DNA of 64,000 nt from Sipunculus nudus (taxonomy: Eukaryota; Annelida; Sipuncula; Golfingiida; Sipunculidae), in contig CM049313.1 in NCBI GenBank assembly GCA_026874595.1, forward strand, positions 74,144,659-74,208,658, given 5' to 3'. Positions 50,201-62,200 of the stretch are shown here, one piece after another (position 1 is the first letter of the stretch; the number at the start of each line of letters is the position of its first letter). A model generated the notes under the pieces. The model did not search any database. It was given only the letters and a program-made list of their open reading frames with translations, and was not told the DNA's origin. The position numbers and the translations under genes were made by a program.

Positions 50201-53200
50201 TTTTGAAAAGTCTTAAACCACTATGAAGAGGGGTTTTTCCCACAGAGGTGCATACCAACATTAAATCAAAAGGGTTTCTAATGACACACCATGCTTTACT
50301 GAATGGTTATCTTCATTCTCAGTTGATAGGTCAATCCAACAATAGTCAATGACCAAAATCTTAAAGGGGCCTATCCTGATATCTGACATCTATGAAATAA
50401 AAATAATTCCTTGGACCTTTCATGAAAATAAGCCAAAAAGCACTAATACCATGTTTCACAGGCTGTCCATTTTTTTTTATATTTATGTGTTTACAACATC
50501 TGGGGTCCTTCAACATTGGCACATGTTCCGTGTTAAACTGCTTCTAGATAAACAAGCTGATATCACCATCACAGGGGCATGACAAGATACTTTTTTACCA
50601 CACATTATCAAGATACTTATTTACCAGGCATTGTCTACATTTCATTGATATGTTTAGAGTAAGCCAGATATCACATTAATTCTTCAATCAAGGCAGGTGA
50701 ATAGCTGGCTTTAAGGAAAAACAAACGTAGATATAGGAGTGAGAAGATTTTTATTCCCTGTGACAGGTAGTTAAGTTTAATGCAGAAAAAAAAAATTTAA
50801 TTAAAAGCTCAACATTTCATATCCTTTTAAAAAAATAAATCACCATGTCTGTTTTTGAATCTATGCGTTAACTTCTTCTGATGTATTAATTTTGTTAATA
50901 TCAAGAGACATCTAATGTTACCTATGCAAACTTTAAGAAATTTTTTTGTATAAAATACTTTATGATGTTTTTACCTTGTTCTGGCCAATAAGAGTGTCAC
51001 GGTCTCCTTCCATGTCAATGATCTTCTCCTCTAATTCTGTAATTTTCTCCTCCAGTTTTGATGGGTCTGAAGAAAAACAAATAGAGTATGTAGCAATGCA
51101 ATCTTCTCTTCTGCCACTTTACAAACAACTGTGTTTACATAGCATTTTGTTCATATAAAAGCCTGTATTCTTTCCCTTTGTCCAGAATCAATGTACACAG
51201 TAATTAACTTTGTTGAACTAAATGGTTAATATAACACAAGAGTGTAAACTGATTGTTTTGTTGTGTATCTCCAGGGTGCAGGACCAGACTGAGACTGGCT
51301 AAGCCTGAAAACATAACTAGCTCAATTACTGTGTAATAAAAAAGAGTATTTGGTAAGGCTCTTTTAAAAAATCAGTTTTTCCAAAAAGTGCACGTCAAAG
51401 TGTACCATTAAAGTTTAATGTTGGTTAAAAGCACCCATGTCTGTCTGTTTTTTTTTTATTCGATTTTATTTCAGTAAGGGGGGGGGGGTCTCTGTGTCTA
51501 TATTACCTTGTATAAAAAGGTATCTATGAGGTTAACAGATAGATGTTCGATGGGGATAATCATGATACACAGTTATCTTCTGTCTGTTTGCATACAAGGG
51601 AGGAAATCCTAAACACTAATTGGTGGGTCTTTTTAAGCTGGTGAACTCCAGGACTGGTAGAGATCTGCACTTTCTGAGTAATGTCCTGCTGTTTAAAGGT
51701 AAATTGTGCATAATAATCAAGATGCAGGTTTCTAATGAAGCCTGATGATTGAGTTTTACCTGTGACCCCATCACTCTTGGCTTTCTCCTTCAATTTGTTG
51801 TACTGTTTGATCATCTTCTTGATGTCCTTCTCCATCTCCCGCAGCTGAGCATCCAGGATGGTACACTGTTTCTTGGATTCCTAGAAATAAATCAATATAA
51901 AGTTTTGAGGTGCACAAGTCAAACAGTGACTTGCTGAATCCATGGTAAGAACCTAACTTTGCTTTTTGGGCCCCTGGAAATGATGATATATAAGTCTGAG
52001 CTGCATGAATGAAATGTTTTATTTTTATGGATTAAATTTTGGGTCAATGTCAATAAGTTCTTTAAAACAAAAGCACCAAAAAGTGCATAATACACCCATT
52101 TTATGTTTTGTGACCAATGTAGCCTCATGACCTCTGACTTAATTAAATATGAATGCATTTACTTATAATCAAACTCGGGCCAGATAATCTATCAGTAAGT
52201 AGTTATGGAGAGTTTGATGAAAATCCATCTAAGCCCTGGTAATTTATTGCTGTAACAGAAAAAGTTAATAGACGGACAGGCGGACAGACAATGGGCAAAC
52301 CATTATAAGTCCAGTCATGGACGGGCATATAAAAAAGCACACCACATATACCTCACAACTTAATAAAATCAAGGTAGAGAGCTAAAAACTCAGTGGAATA
52401 TCTGTACTATAGGCACAGAGAAGAGATCAAAAACACTTCAATCAGATTTCATTAACTGACCTCTTTTTCTTGCTGTTCTTTCTGAAGCTCTTCTTCCTTC
52501 TGTCTTAGTAGTTCCTCAAGCTCAGCCTTTGCTTTTTTCAAGGCCTGAAATAATAAATCAGATTATGAATAAACCCTGTGTGACGTGAACCCTTTAAATA
52601 TGTGAAACAACCTTTCAAGCAAAACAATATCAAGTTTTAGCTTGGTTTATAGTATAGCACTGCTAAACTGACCGAACCTGGAACCAAATAGGTAAGTTTT
52701 GCAAGAGAGCTGGCCTGAATAGACATTTACATTGTACATATTTGGAACACAATAAATGGTCTCCCTAATGGACAGGATAGCTGTGAGGTGGGAATTTGCT
52801 GTACATCAAACAGCTATTCTGTTTGGGTTTTTTTTTTTTTTTGGTGGAGGTAATCGCCTCCATTTTTTTAATGCTGACTTATCTAATTCTTAATCTAAGT
52901 ATATACATCTGCAGAGTTTCCATTCCGGTTTGGGACTACTTGACAGGGCGGTAGCACTCTCTTCATATCATTTTTTTATTTTGTATCCTGGTGTCACCCA
53001 GGCCCGGTGTCTACCACACCTGCGGGTCCTGGGTGTGTAATCATTCCCATTGCTAGGTCATAACACCGAGGAACCCCCCAAAGACGCACTCGTATGTGAG
53101 TGATACACGGCTGTGGGGCACAGCCTTCCCATTAAGCATTTAGAGCGCTCACCCTGGGTGGGGGCCGACCATGAAAAACCTCAACGCCTCTGCTGAGATT

Positions 53201-56200
53201 CGAACCCACGATTTCCCGGCTTTGAGTCCTGTGCTCTACCCCTGAGCCTCAGAAGCCAGTTCAATTCTGTTTGGGTTCATAGCACTTGTGAAGGCCTACT
53301 CTAACCAAAGGATTTTGCCTTTCAATTTGACACAGGAGATTGAAGACACATAAGACTACAGGTTTTTACATCAGTCTTTAACAGGACTGCATGTAAAATA
53401 TCTAAACAAAGCTTCTGACATTATATTTGATAAACGTGCCCCCCTTCGATCAGGAGTAAACATTCCATATATGTTCTAACTGACCTCAATATCCTCCTGA
53501 GAAGTTCCTGCCGATGCCACAGCGGCCGTGACCCCCAGCTGACTTGCCTTCTCCTTGGCCTCCTCAAGGTCAGCCTCTAGGGAGGCAATCTTCTCTTCCA
53601 GGCGCTATTTAAAACAAAAATAAGTGGAAAACTACGCAACCAGTCGTCAAGTTTTATTATTTCATAATAAAATGCTGGGCAGATGTTAATGATATGTGAT
53701 TGACAGGCATATGCCACATATACAAAAGACAATTTTTTTTATTCAAAGTGAAACATGATCTAACACAATGATCACATCACAATGATGACTTATTCAAAAT
53801 GAACAAAACCATCTGATGCCTACTAATATTCCCCCTGATTTCTTCATTATTACATGTTTAAACAGCCTGAGTGGCAACCACAAACTGGTTTGTCTATTTA
53901 TTAAGTGACAATGAAGACTCCTCACTGCAAAATGGGAATTAAATAAATCTGCCCTAAGATCTTTATCTTTATATATTTAAATATGTAGATCAGACATATA
54001 CTGGCCACGAGTCACATAAACTGGATAAATTCCTACGACATACATAGAACTGACAGATATATGTTCTACATACAATGGTCATAGATTATCTGACGGATTA
54101 TACTCACACATATTTACCACAGTAAGGAAGAGGTTACCTGAACTTTAGCCTTCAGAGCCTGGTTATCAGAGTCCAGGTCAGATATGTGGTTTTCCAGGTC
54201 CTCTATCTTGTCTTCTGTACCAGCAGCCTCCTCCAGGATGGCATCTTTGGCAGCAGACTGTGTCTCTGTGTCAGAAGAAAAAAAAGAATATGAAAGACAA
54301 TCAAGTTTATCAACAATTTTATTTTGCTGGATAATCTGGAATTTCTTAGAATTTCTGTAGAAGATTATATTTTATTTTATTTTCAAGATCATATTTGATG
54401 TATAGAAGTTTTTTATAACCATATATGTTACCCTCTGATTTTAATCTAATTTTAAATTAAATTTTACTTTTGAATATCATATTTTTGATTTGATCATATT
54501 TGTTGAGCCTTTTACTACAGATATACTTTATCTTTATGCATGTTCAAAGTAAATGCTGATGCAACTATCCTGTCCATTGAAGACTGTTAATTACAAGCAA
54601 GGCTTTATTTGAGTTTATGTCTGAGCACTGTGTCTACTTACCACCAACAGTTTTTTCTTGTTTATGTTTCAGATCAGGCACAAGTCCTGTCTTCATCATC
54701 GTCAAGGCAACCACCAGGTTATCCTGGTCCTTCATGTTTTTCTTACTCTTCCCTTGTTCATCGTAAAGTAACCGTCCATCACTGTCCATCTCCCTACATG
54801 CGTAATACAATATGATCAGGATGACCTAATAATCACAGACTTCATGATCTTGTCAAAAATCAACTTTGTGCAGTTCCAATGAGCAAATCTGATTCTCCAA
54901 GTTAATGAAACAGTGAATACAGACCTTATGTATAATCAGATTATCATGACATAATGAAAAAACATAGATTCCAATATTTTGTCAAATGGAACTGTTCCAA
55001 TGGGCAAATAGTGTCTCCCCCCCCCCCCCCCCCCCATAGTCATGATATAATGACCATAATATGCCCTTGCACATGACAAACCTTGCATAGCAATACACAA
55101 CAAAAGTTGCCATTGAACATACAGGTAAGACAATGAAACAATTAAATATCTGAAAATACAATCACAGGTAGGGCAATATGTCGGAGAGTAGTAAAGGATG
55201 GAGTCAAGCAGATGGATTTGGCTTAGATCAAATTCAAGTCAGCAGCTGCTACCTGGACCGAGTTAAAATTGATGAATTTGGGCAACATGTTAAGATGCGA
55301 GTCAAAAAGGGGAAAGAACAGCCTACAGGAAAACATGACGGTATAAGGCTATCTTTACATAATTCTTTGAACATGGATCTATATACAACATATTCTGAAT
55401 TTCTTATCAATGTTATATCATTATGAAAAATATATAGAACTGAAAGGTGATGCAATTTCTTGTACAGCCACAAGCATACAGACCTGTCTGCCTCTGTTGG
55501 TTCTTTTCCATTCTCTTCAGCCCAGCCCAGCTCCCAGGACTCATACTCCTTGCTTGCTTTCTCTACATGTCTCTTTGCCTTGGTTTGGTTTGTCTCAGCC
55601 TCCCTCAGCCTGTCACCCACCATCTCTGATGCAGGCAAAACAAGTCGGTGGATTTCATGTACCTGCAATGCCAATCTGTTCTTGTAATTTTCTAGTTTGT
55701 AAATGACTTCATGAATACATGCTGTGTTGTTCTGATTGCAATTGGGTAAAATATTATCAGTAAATAACATGTTTATCACTTCATCAGATTTGTGAGGTAG
55801 TCTTTTTAATTTCCATTTTTTTCTTTCTCTACATGTCTCTTTGCCTTGGTTTGGTTTGTCCCAGCCTCCCTCAGCCTGTCACCCACCATCTCTGATGCAG
55901 GCAAAACAAGTCGGTGGATTTCATGTACCTGCAATGCCAATCTGTTCTTGTAATTTTCTAGTTTGTAAATGACTTCATGAATACATGCTGTGTTGTTCTG
56001 ATTGCAATTGGGTAAAATATTATCAGTAAATAACATATGTTTATCACTTCATCAGATTTGTGAGGTAGTCTTTTTAATTTCCATTTTTTTCTTTGTCAAA
56101 TCATGAAATATGCTACATAATTGAAGACATAATATAATATGCATCTTCTCCCCAAGATATGCTACAATTAAGCAAACACACAAGTCACAGTTCCCCCCAG

Positions 56201-59200
56201 TCACAGATTCTTGAAATTATACAGACTTTCACTAACATCACCAGACTATGGAAACTTTCCTATAATTTTCCTTGTATCCTCCACCCAACAAGGCCGTGTG
56301 TGTGTATCTGTGTACTTTTGTGTTTGGTCTGTAGGTGTGTGTGACTGTGTGAGACTGTCTTTGTGTGTGGATATGTACTTGTCAATGTGTGTAACTATGT
56401 GTGTGACTGTGTATGTGTGATAGGTTTTGATATTCAAATATTATGTGATCACTGGCCATAAATGTTGGGGCCATCCCTCTATCTGACCTGCTGTATGACT
56501 ACAGGTAGGATCTCGTTATAGTGGTCCTCCTTGGCGGTCATCTTCTGTTTGAGTTTGGCGTGGGCTTTCAGCAGCTTCTTGATGTCTCTCTCCATCATCT
56601 TCTTCTCCTTCTCTAGCTGCTTTATCCTTGCCTCATAATCCTGAAAAAAATAAATAAAAAATCCAAATATCCAATATCTCTACTTCATATCATCATTGGA
56701 TCAGCACTGGCTCAAATTATCAATAAAGCAAGGGCAGAAAGCTCTGCTCAGTGTCTGCTTGTCTGCCAGATGGATGTTTCAAAAGTTGTCCATATGTTAT
56801 TTTCATTATGTTTATATTAATGGCATGACTAGTCAACAGGTGAAGATTAATTGGCAGAGTACTTCTCTCTATCACATATTAACACTTGACATACATATTT
56901 AATATGTAGGCTAATTGCATTTTGTGGCTGGTCCAGTTGAGAACACCTGTCACCTAATGTAACAACCAGGGTAGAATTCTGGTACAGCAGGCCTTAGATT
57001 TGTTGTTCCACATATTTTACATGATTAAATTTTAATCATAAAATTTATATATTTTGTGCATCATCACAGTGCCTTCTAGCGACATGAACTTGTATGATTA
57101 CCTGAAATTATCTGTAAATTTTACATTCTAAAGGATAAATACATTAAGGCCTTTTGTATATCTTTGGACAAGTCTTAAGGTCCTCTCTCGTTCCTGCCTG
57201 CCTTACCTCCTGCTCCTCTGTCGTTCCTGCCTGCCTTACCTCCTGCTCCTCTCTCGTTCCTGCCTGCCTTACCTCCTGCTCCTCTCTCGTTCCTGCCTGC
57301 CTTACCTCCTGCTCCTCTCTCGTTCCTGCCTGCCTAACCTCCTGCTCCTCTCTCGTTCCCGCCTGCCTTACCTCCTGCTCCTCTCTCGTTCCCGCCTGCC
57401 TTACCTCCTGCTCCTCTCTCGTTCCTGCCTGCCTTACCTCCTGCTCCTCTCTCGTTCCCGCCTGCCTAACCTCCTGCTCCTCTCTCGTTCCCGCCTGCCT
57501 TACCTCCTGCTCCTCTCTCGTTCCCGCCTGCCTTACCTCCTGCTCCTCTCTCGTTCCTGCCTGCCTTACCTCCTGCTCCTCTCTCGTTCCCGCCTGCCTT
57601 ACCTCCTGCTCCTCTCTCGTTCCCGCCTGCCTTACCTCCTGCTCCTCTCTCGTTCCTGCCTGCCTTACCTCCTGCTCCTCTCTCGTTCCTGCCTGCCTTA
57701 CCTCCTGCTCCTCTCTCGTTCCTGCCTGCCTTACCTCCTGCTCCTCTATCGTTCCTGCCTGCCTTACCTCCTGCTCCTCTCTTGTTCCTGCCTGCCTTAC
57801 CTCCTGCTCCTCTCTCGTTCCTGCCTGCCTTACCTCCTGCTCCTCTCTCGTTCCCGCCTGCCTTACCTCCTGCTCCTCTCTCGTTCCTGCCTGCCTTACC
57901 TCCTGCTCCTCTCTTGTTCCTGCCTGCCTTACCTCCTGCTCCTCTCTCGTTCCTGCCTGCCTTACCTCCTGCTCCTCTCTCGTTCCTGCCTGCCTTACCT
58001 CCTGCTCCTCTCTCGTTCCTGCCTGCCTTACCTCCTGCTCCTCTCTCGTTCCTGCCTGCCTTACCTCCTGCTCCTCTCTCGTTCCTGCCTGCCTTACCTC
58101 CTGCTCCTCTCTCGTTCCTGCCTGCCTTACCTCCTGCTCCTCTCTTGTTCCTGCCTGCCTTACCTCCTGCTCCTCTCTCGTTCCCGCCTGCCTTACCTCC
58201 TGCTCCTCTCTCGTTCCTGCCTGCCTAACCTCCTGCTCCTCTCTCGTTCCCGCCTGCCTTACCTCCTGCTCCTCTCTCGTTCCTGCCTGCCTTACCTCCT
58301 GCTCCTCTCTCGTTCCCGCCTGCCTTACCTCCTGCTCCTCTCTCGTTCCCGCCTGCCTTACCTCCTGCTCCTCTCTCGTTCCTGCCTGCCTTACCTCCTG
58401 CTCCTCTCTCGTTCCTGCCTGCCTTACCTCCTGCTCCTCTCTCGTTCCTGCCTGCCTTACCTCCTGCTCCTCTCTTGTTCCTGCCTGCCTTACCTCCTGC
58501 TCCTCTCTCGTTCCTGCCTGCCTTACCTCCTGCTCCTCTCTCGTTCCTGCCAGCCTTACCTCCTGCTCCTCTCTCGTTCCTGCCTGCCTTACCTCCTGCT
58601 CCTCTCTCGTTCCTGCCTGCCTTACCTCCTGCTCCTCTCTCGTTCCTGCCTGCCTAACCTCCTGCTCCTCTCTCGTTCCCGCCTGCCTTACCTCCTGCTC
58701 CTCTCTCGTTCCCGCCTGCCTTACCTCCTGCTCCTCTCTCGTTCCTGCCTGCCTTACCTCCTGCTCCTCTCTCGTTCCTGCCTGCCTTACCTCCTGCTCC
58801 TCTCTTGTTCCTGCCTGCCTTACCTCCTGCTCCTCTCTCGTTCCTGCCTGCCTTACCTCCTGCTCCTCTCTTGTTCCTGCCTGCCTTACCTCCTGCTCCT
58901 CTCTCGTTCCTGCCTGCCTTACCTCCTGCTCCTCTCTCGTTCCCGCCTGCCTTACCTCCTGCTCCTCTCTCGTTCCTGCCTGCCTTACCTCCTGCTCCTC
59001 TCTTGTTCCTGCCTGCCTTACCTCCTGCTCCTCTCTCGTTCCTGTCTGCCTTACCTCCTGCTCCTCTCTCGTTCCTGCCTGCCTTACCTCCTGCTCCTCT
59101 CTCGTTCCCGCCTGCCTTACCTCCTGCTCCTCTCTCGTTCCCGCCTGCCTTACCTCCTGCTCCTCTCTCGTTCCCGCCTGCCTTACCTCCTGCTCCTCTC

Positions 59201-62200
59201 TCGTTCCCGCCTGCCTTACCTCCTGCTCCTCTCTCGTTCCCGCCTGCCTTACCTCCTGCTCCTCTCTCGTTCCTGCCTGCCTTACCTCCTGCTCCTCTCT
59301 CGTTCCCGCCTGCCTTACCTCCTGCTCCTCTCTCGTTCCCGCCTGCCTTACCTCCTGCTCCTCTCTCGTTCCTGCCTGCCTTACCTCCTGCTCCTCTCTC
59401 GTTCCTGCCTGCCTTACCTCCTGCTCCTCTCTCGTTCCCGCCTGCCTTACCTCCTGCTCCTCTCTTGTTCCCGCCTGCCTTACCTCCTGCTCCTCTCTCG
59501 TTCCTGCCTGCCTTACCTCCTGCTCCTCTCTTGTTCCCGCCTGCCTTACCTCCTGCTCCTCTCTTGTTCCTGCCTGCCTTACCTCCTGCTCCTCTCTTGT
59601 TCCTGCCTGCCTTACCTCCTGCTCCTCTCTTGTTCCTGCCTGCCTTACCTCCTGCTCCTCTCTTGTTCCTGCCTGCCTTACCTCCTGCTCCTCTCTTGTT
59701 CCTGCCTGCCTTACCTCCTGCTCCTCTCGTTCCTGCCTGCCTTACCTCCTGCTCCTCTCTTGTTCCCGCCTGCCTTACCTCCTGCTCCTCTCTCGTTCCT
59801 GCCTGCCTTCCCTCCTGCTCCTCTCTCGTTCCTGCCTGCCTTACCTCCTGCTCCTCTCTCGTTCCTGCCTGCCTTACCTCCTGCTCCTCTCTCGTTCCTG
59901 CCTGCCTTACCTCCTGCTCCTCTCTCGTTCCTGCCTGCCTTACCTCCTGCTCCTCTCTCGTTCCTGCCTGCCTTACCTCCTGCTCCTCTCTCGTTCCTGC
60001 CTGCCTTACCTCCTGCTCCTCTCTTGTTCCCGCCTGCCTTACCTCCTGCTCCTCTCTCGTTCCCGCCTGCCTAACCTCCTGCTCCTCTCTCGTTCCTGCC
60101 TGCCTTACCTCCTGCTCCTCTCTTGTTCCTGCCTGCCTTACCTCCTGCTCCTCTCTTGTTCCCGCCTGCCTTACCTCCTGCTCCTCTCTCGTTCCTGCCT
60201 GCCTAACCTCCTGCTCCTCTCTCGTTCCCGCCTGCCTTACCTCCTGCTCCTCTCTCGTTCCTGCCTGCCTTACCTCCTGCTCCTCTCTCGTTCCTGCATG
60301 CCTTACCTCCTGCTTGTCCTGCAGCTCCTTCTTCAGGTCGTTCTCTGTCTGTCTCAGCTGCTTCTCCAGCTCAGCCTTCATCTCAGCGTGTTCTACTGGA
60401 TCCACACCATTCTGTGGACACAAACAAATATACTCAGGTTTCCTCACACACCCTTAATACAATCAATGTGTAATATTTAACATATAAATATATGAATATG
60501 TAGCTAGGCATGACACTGGCCTGAGGGACAAAAGAGACCAACAAATCACTTGTCTTTGAGGAAATTAAGTAGTCTGTTATAACTGACTAGCTACCTATTC
60601 TTACTTATTGAGATCAACCTCAATGGGTGATTCAATGAGTGAGCTGTAATTTAAAGCCTTGCACATTTATAACAAAACATTTTAATATGTGAATCAGCGT
60701 GAAAAGAAGAAACATTTGTTTAGTAAGAGTCACTTCAGAAAAGTTCATGTGTTTCTTGACTGCACTTCAGAACCTTTGTATGCCCTGACTACAAAAAGTA
60801 CAGAGAAATTTTCAAGAATTATCAAGTGCACAAACTTACAGCAAAGTCTCAAACAAAAGTACCAAAAAATAACATTTTTCATTTGAATAACTTGATGAAA
60901 GCTAAGTGATGAAAGGTTGGTTTCTTATTGATTTTGTATTTGATATTACCTACCTTTGCAGTGGTTGCCACAGCAACCGCACCTGCTCCAGCACCTGCTC
61001 TTCGCAACTGATCTTCTAGCTCCTGATTGGCTGCCATCAACTTGTTGATTTCAGCCTTGGCTTGAGCCAGACGGCTCTTGAGCTGGGTCTGTTGGCTCTG
61101 TAGAGTTGTGGCTCTGTTCTTAAGTGCCATGACTTGTTTACGGAGAGCGTCCAACTCAGCTTGGGTCATCTCGAGCTGAGCAATAACCTCGGGATCTGGT
61201 ACTCTCAGCTGTAAAAATATAACATTATATCCCTTAATCTATATTTATCAAATGTGATAACACAGATTTATACAGCTAATTAGAGTTATTTATCAGATCT
61301 GTGTCTGTGATAAAATGCTACAAATTTTACAATGCAAAGCAACTAAGTGCTGCTATATTAATACTTAATAATACTAATCAATAGCTACCATATCATTACA
61401 GGAGACGTATATTTTTAACTCAGTTATAGAAACTGAATGCACAGGTCATTTGAGACTATCTGGTTAAAACAGAGTTATATTCATTTTCCAAATAAACCAC
61501 ATTAAAAATAAACTTTTCTGGGACCAGAAAAACAAGTTAAAAGAAACAGGTAAAACCATGCATTGTTTTCATAATCCGATTAGAACACTGACCTCAACGA
61601 CCTTGACCTCAGGGTCAGGGATGACTACAGGTAGTGGCTTGACCACTGGAGCATCAGGTGTCTCGCCACGCTTCAGTTTCTCCAGGGTATCCACCTTGAT
61701 ATTAAGAGCATCTATCATTCCATTGGCCTCATCCAGGGATGTGATAGTCTCTTTCATGGAGTCAGTGCTAATATAAATGACATGAAAATAAAATTTAATC
61801 TCAAGGCTAAATCGATTGGTACATCATTATCAGAAATAAAGCATGAAATAAAAGCAGGAAGATGGATGAGACTGACACTGTTGATGATACCAGATTATAA
61901 ACATGATCCCTGTGTTCTTAAGCTTGTGTCACTTATGAAATTTCACAAAAAAATATGCACAATGAGGTTAACAGGTTTGTTTTATTCCTGAGATTGCACA
62001 AAAGAAATGACTATCATGTCTTTATCTGCACTGTGGAAAGTTCTTTAGAATTAAGTGAGCAACAAAAATAACATGAATGGAATATTCTTGCTTCACATCA
62101 CTGACAGGATTTCCTCTTTGGCTGACTGGCCACCAATCTTACAGTACATTATGCGGGGAATGAGCCTTTTAGGGATCTGTCTGTTACTTTAATTACTGAA

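Noticed and set aside
53160-53263. A tRNA gene on the - strand
   Set aside because: It is the head of a SINE with an A tail and target duplication; a functional tRNA is not supported.
57180-60306. CRISPR array
   Set aside because: Repeats are contiguous with no spacers, in an animal gene intron.
57154-60480. A 1108-codon open frame on the + strand with [11 protein letters not shown] repeated about 90 times, and other long frames in the same region
   Set aside because: It is the antisense of the 33-bp satellite. A unit length divisible by three without stop codons leaves several frames open by necessity; there is no sign of a real start context or conserved domain.
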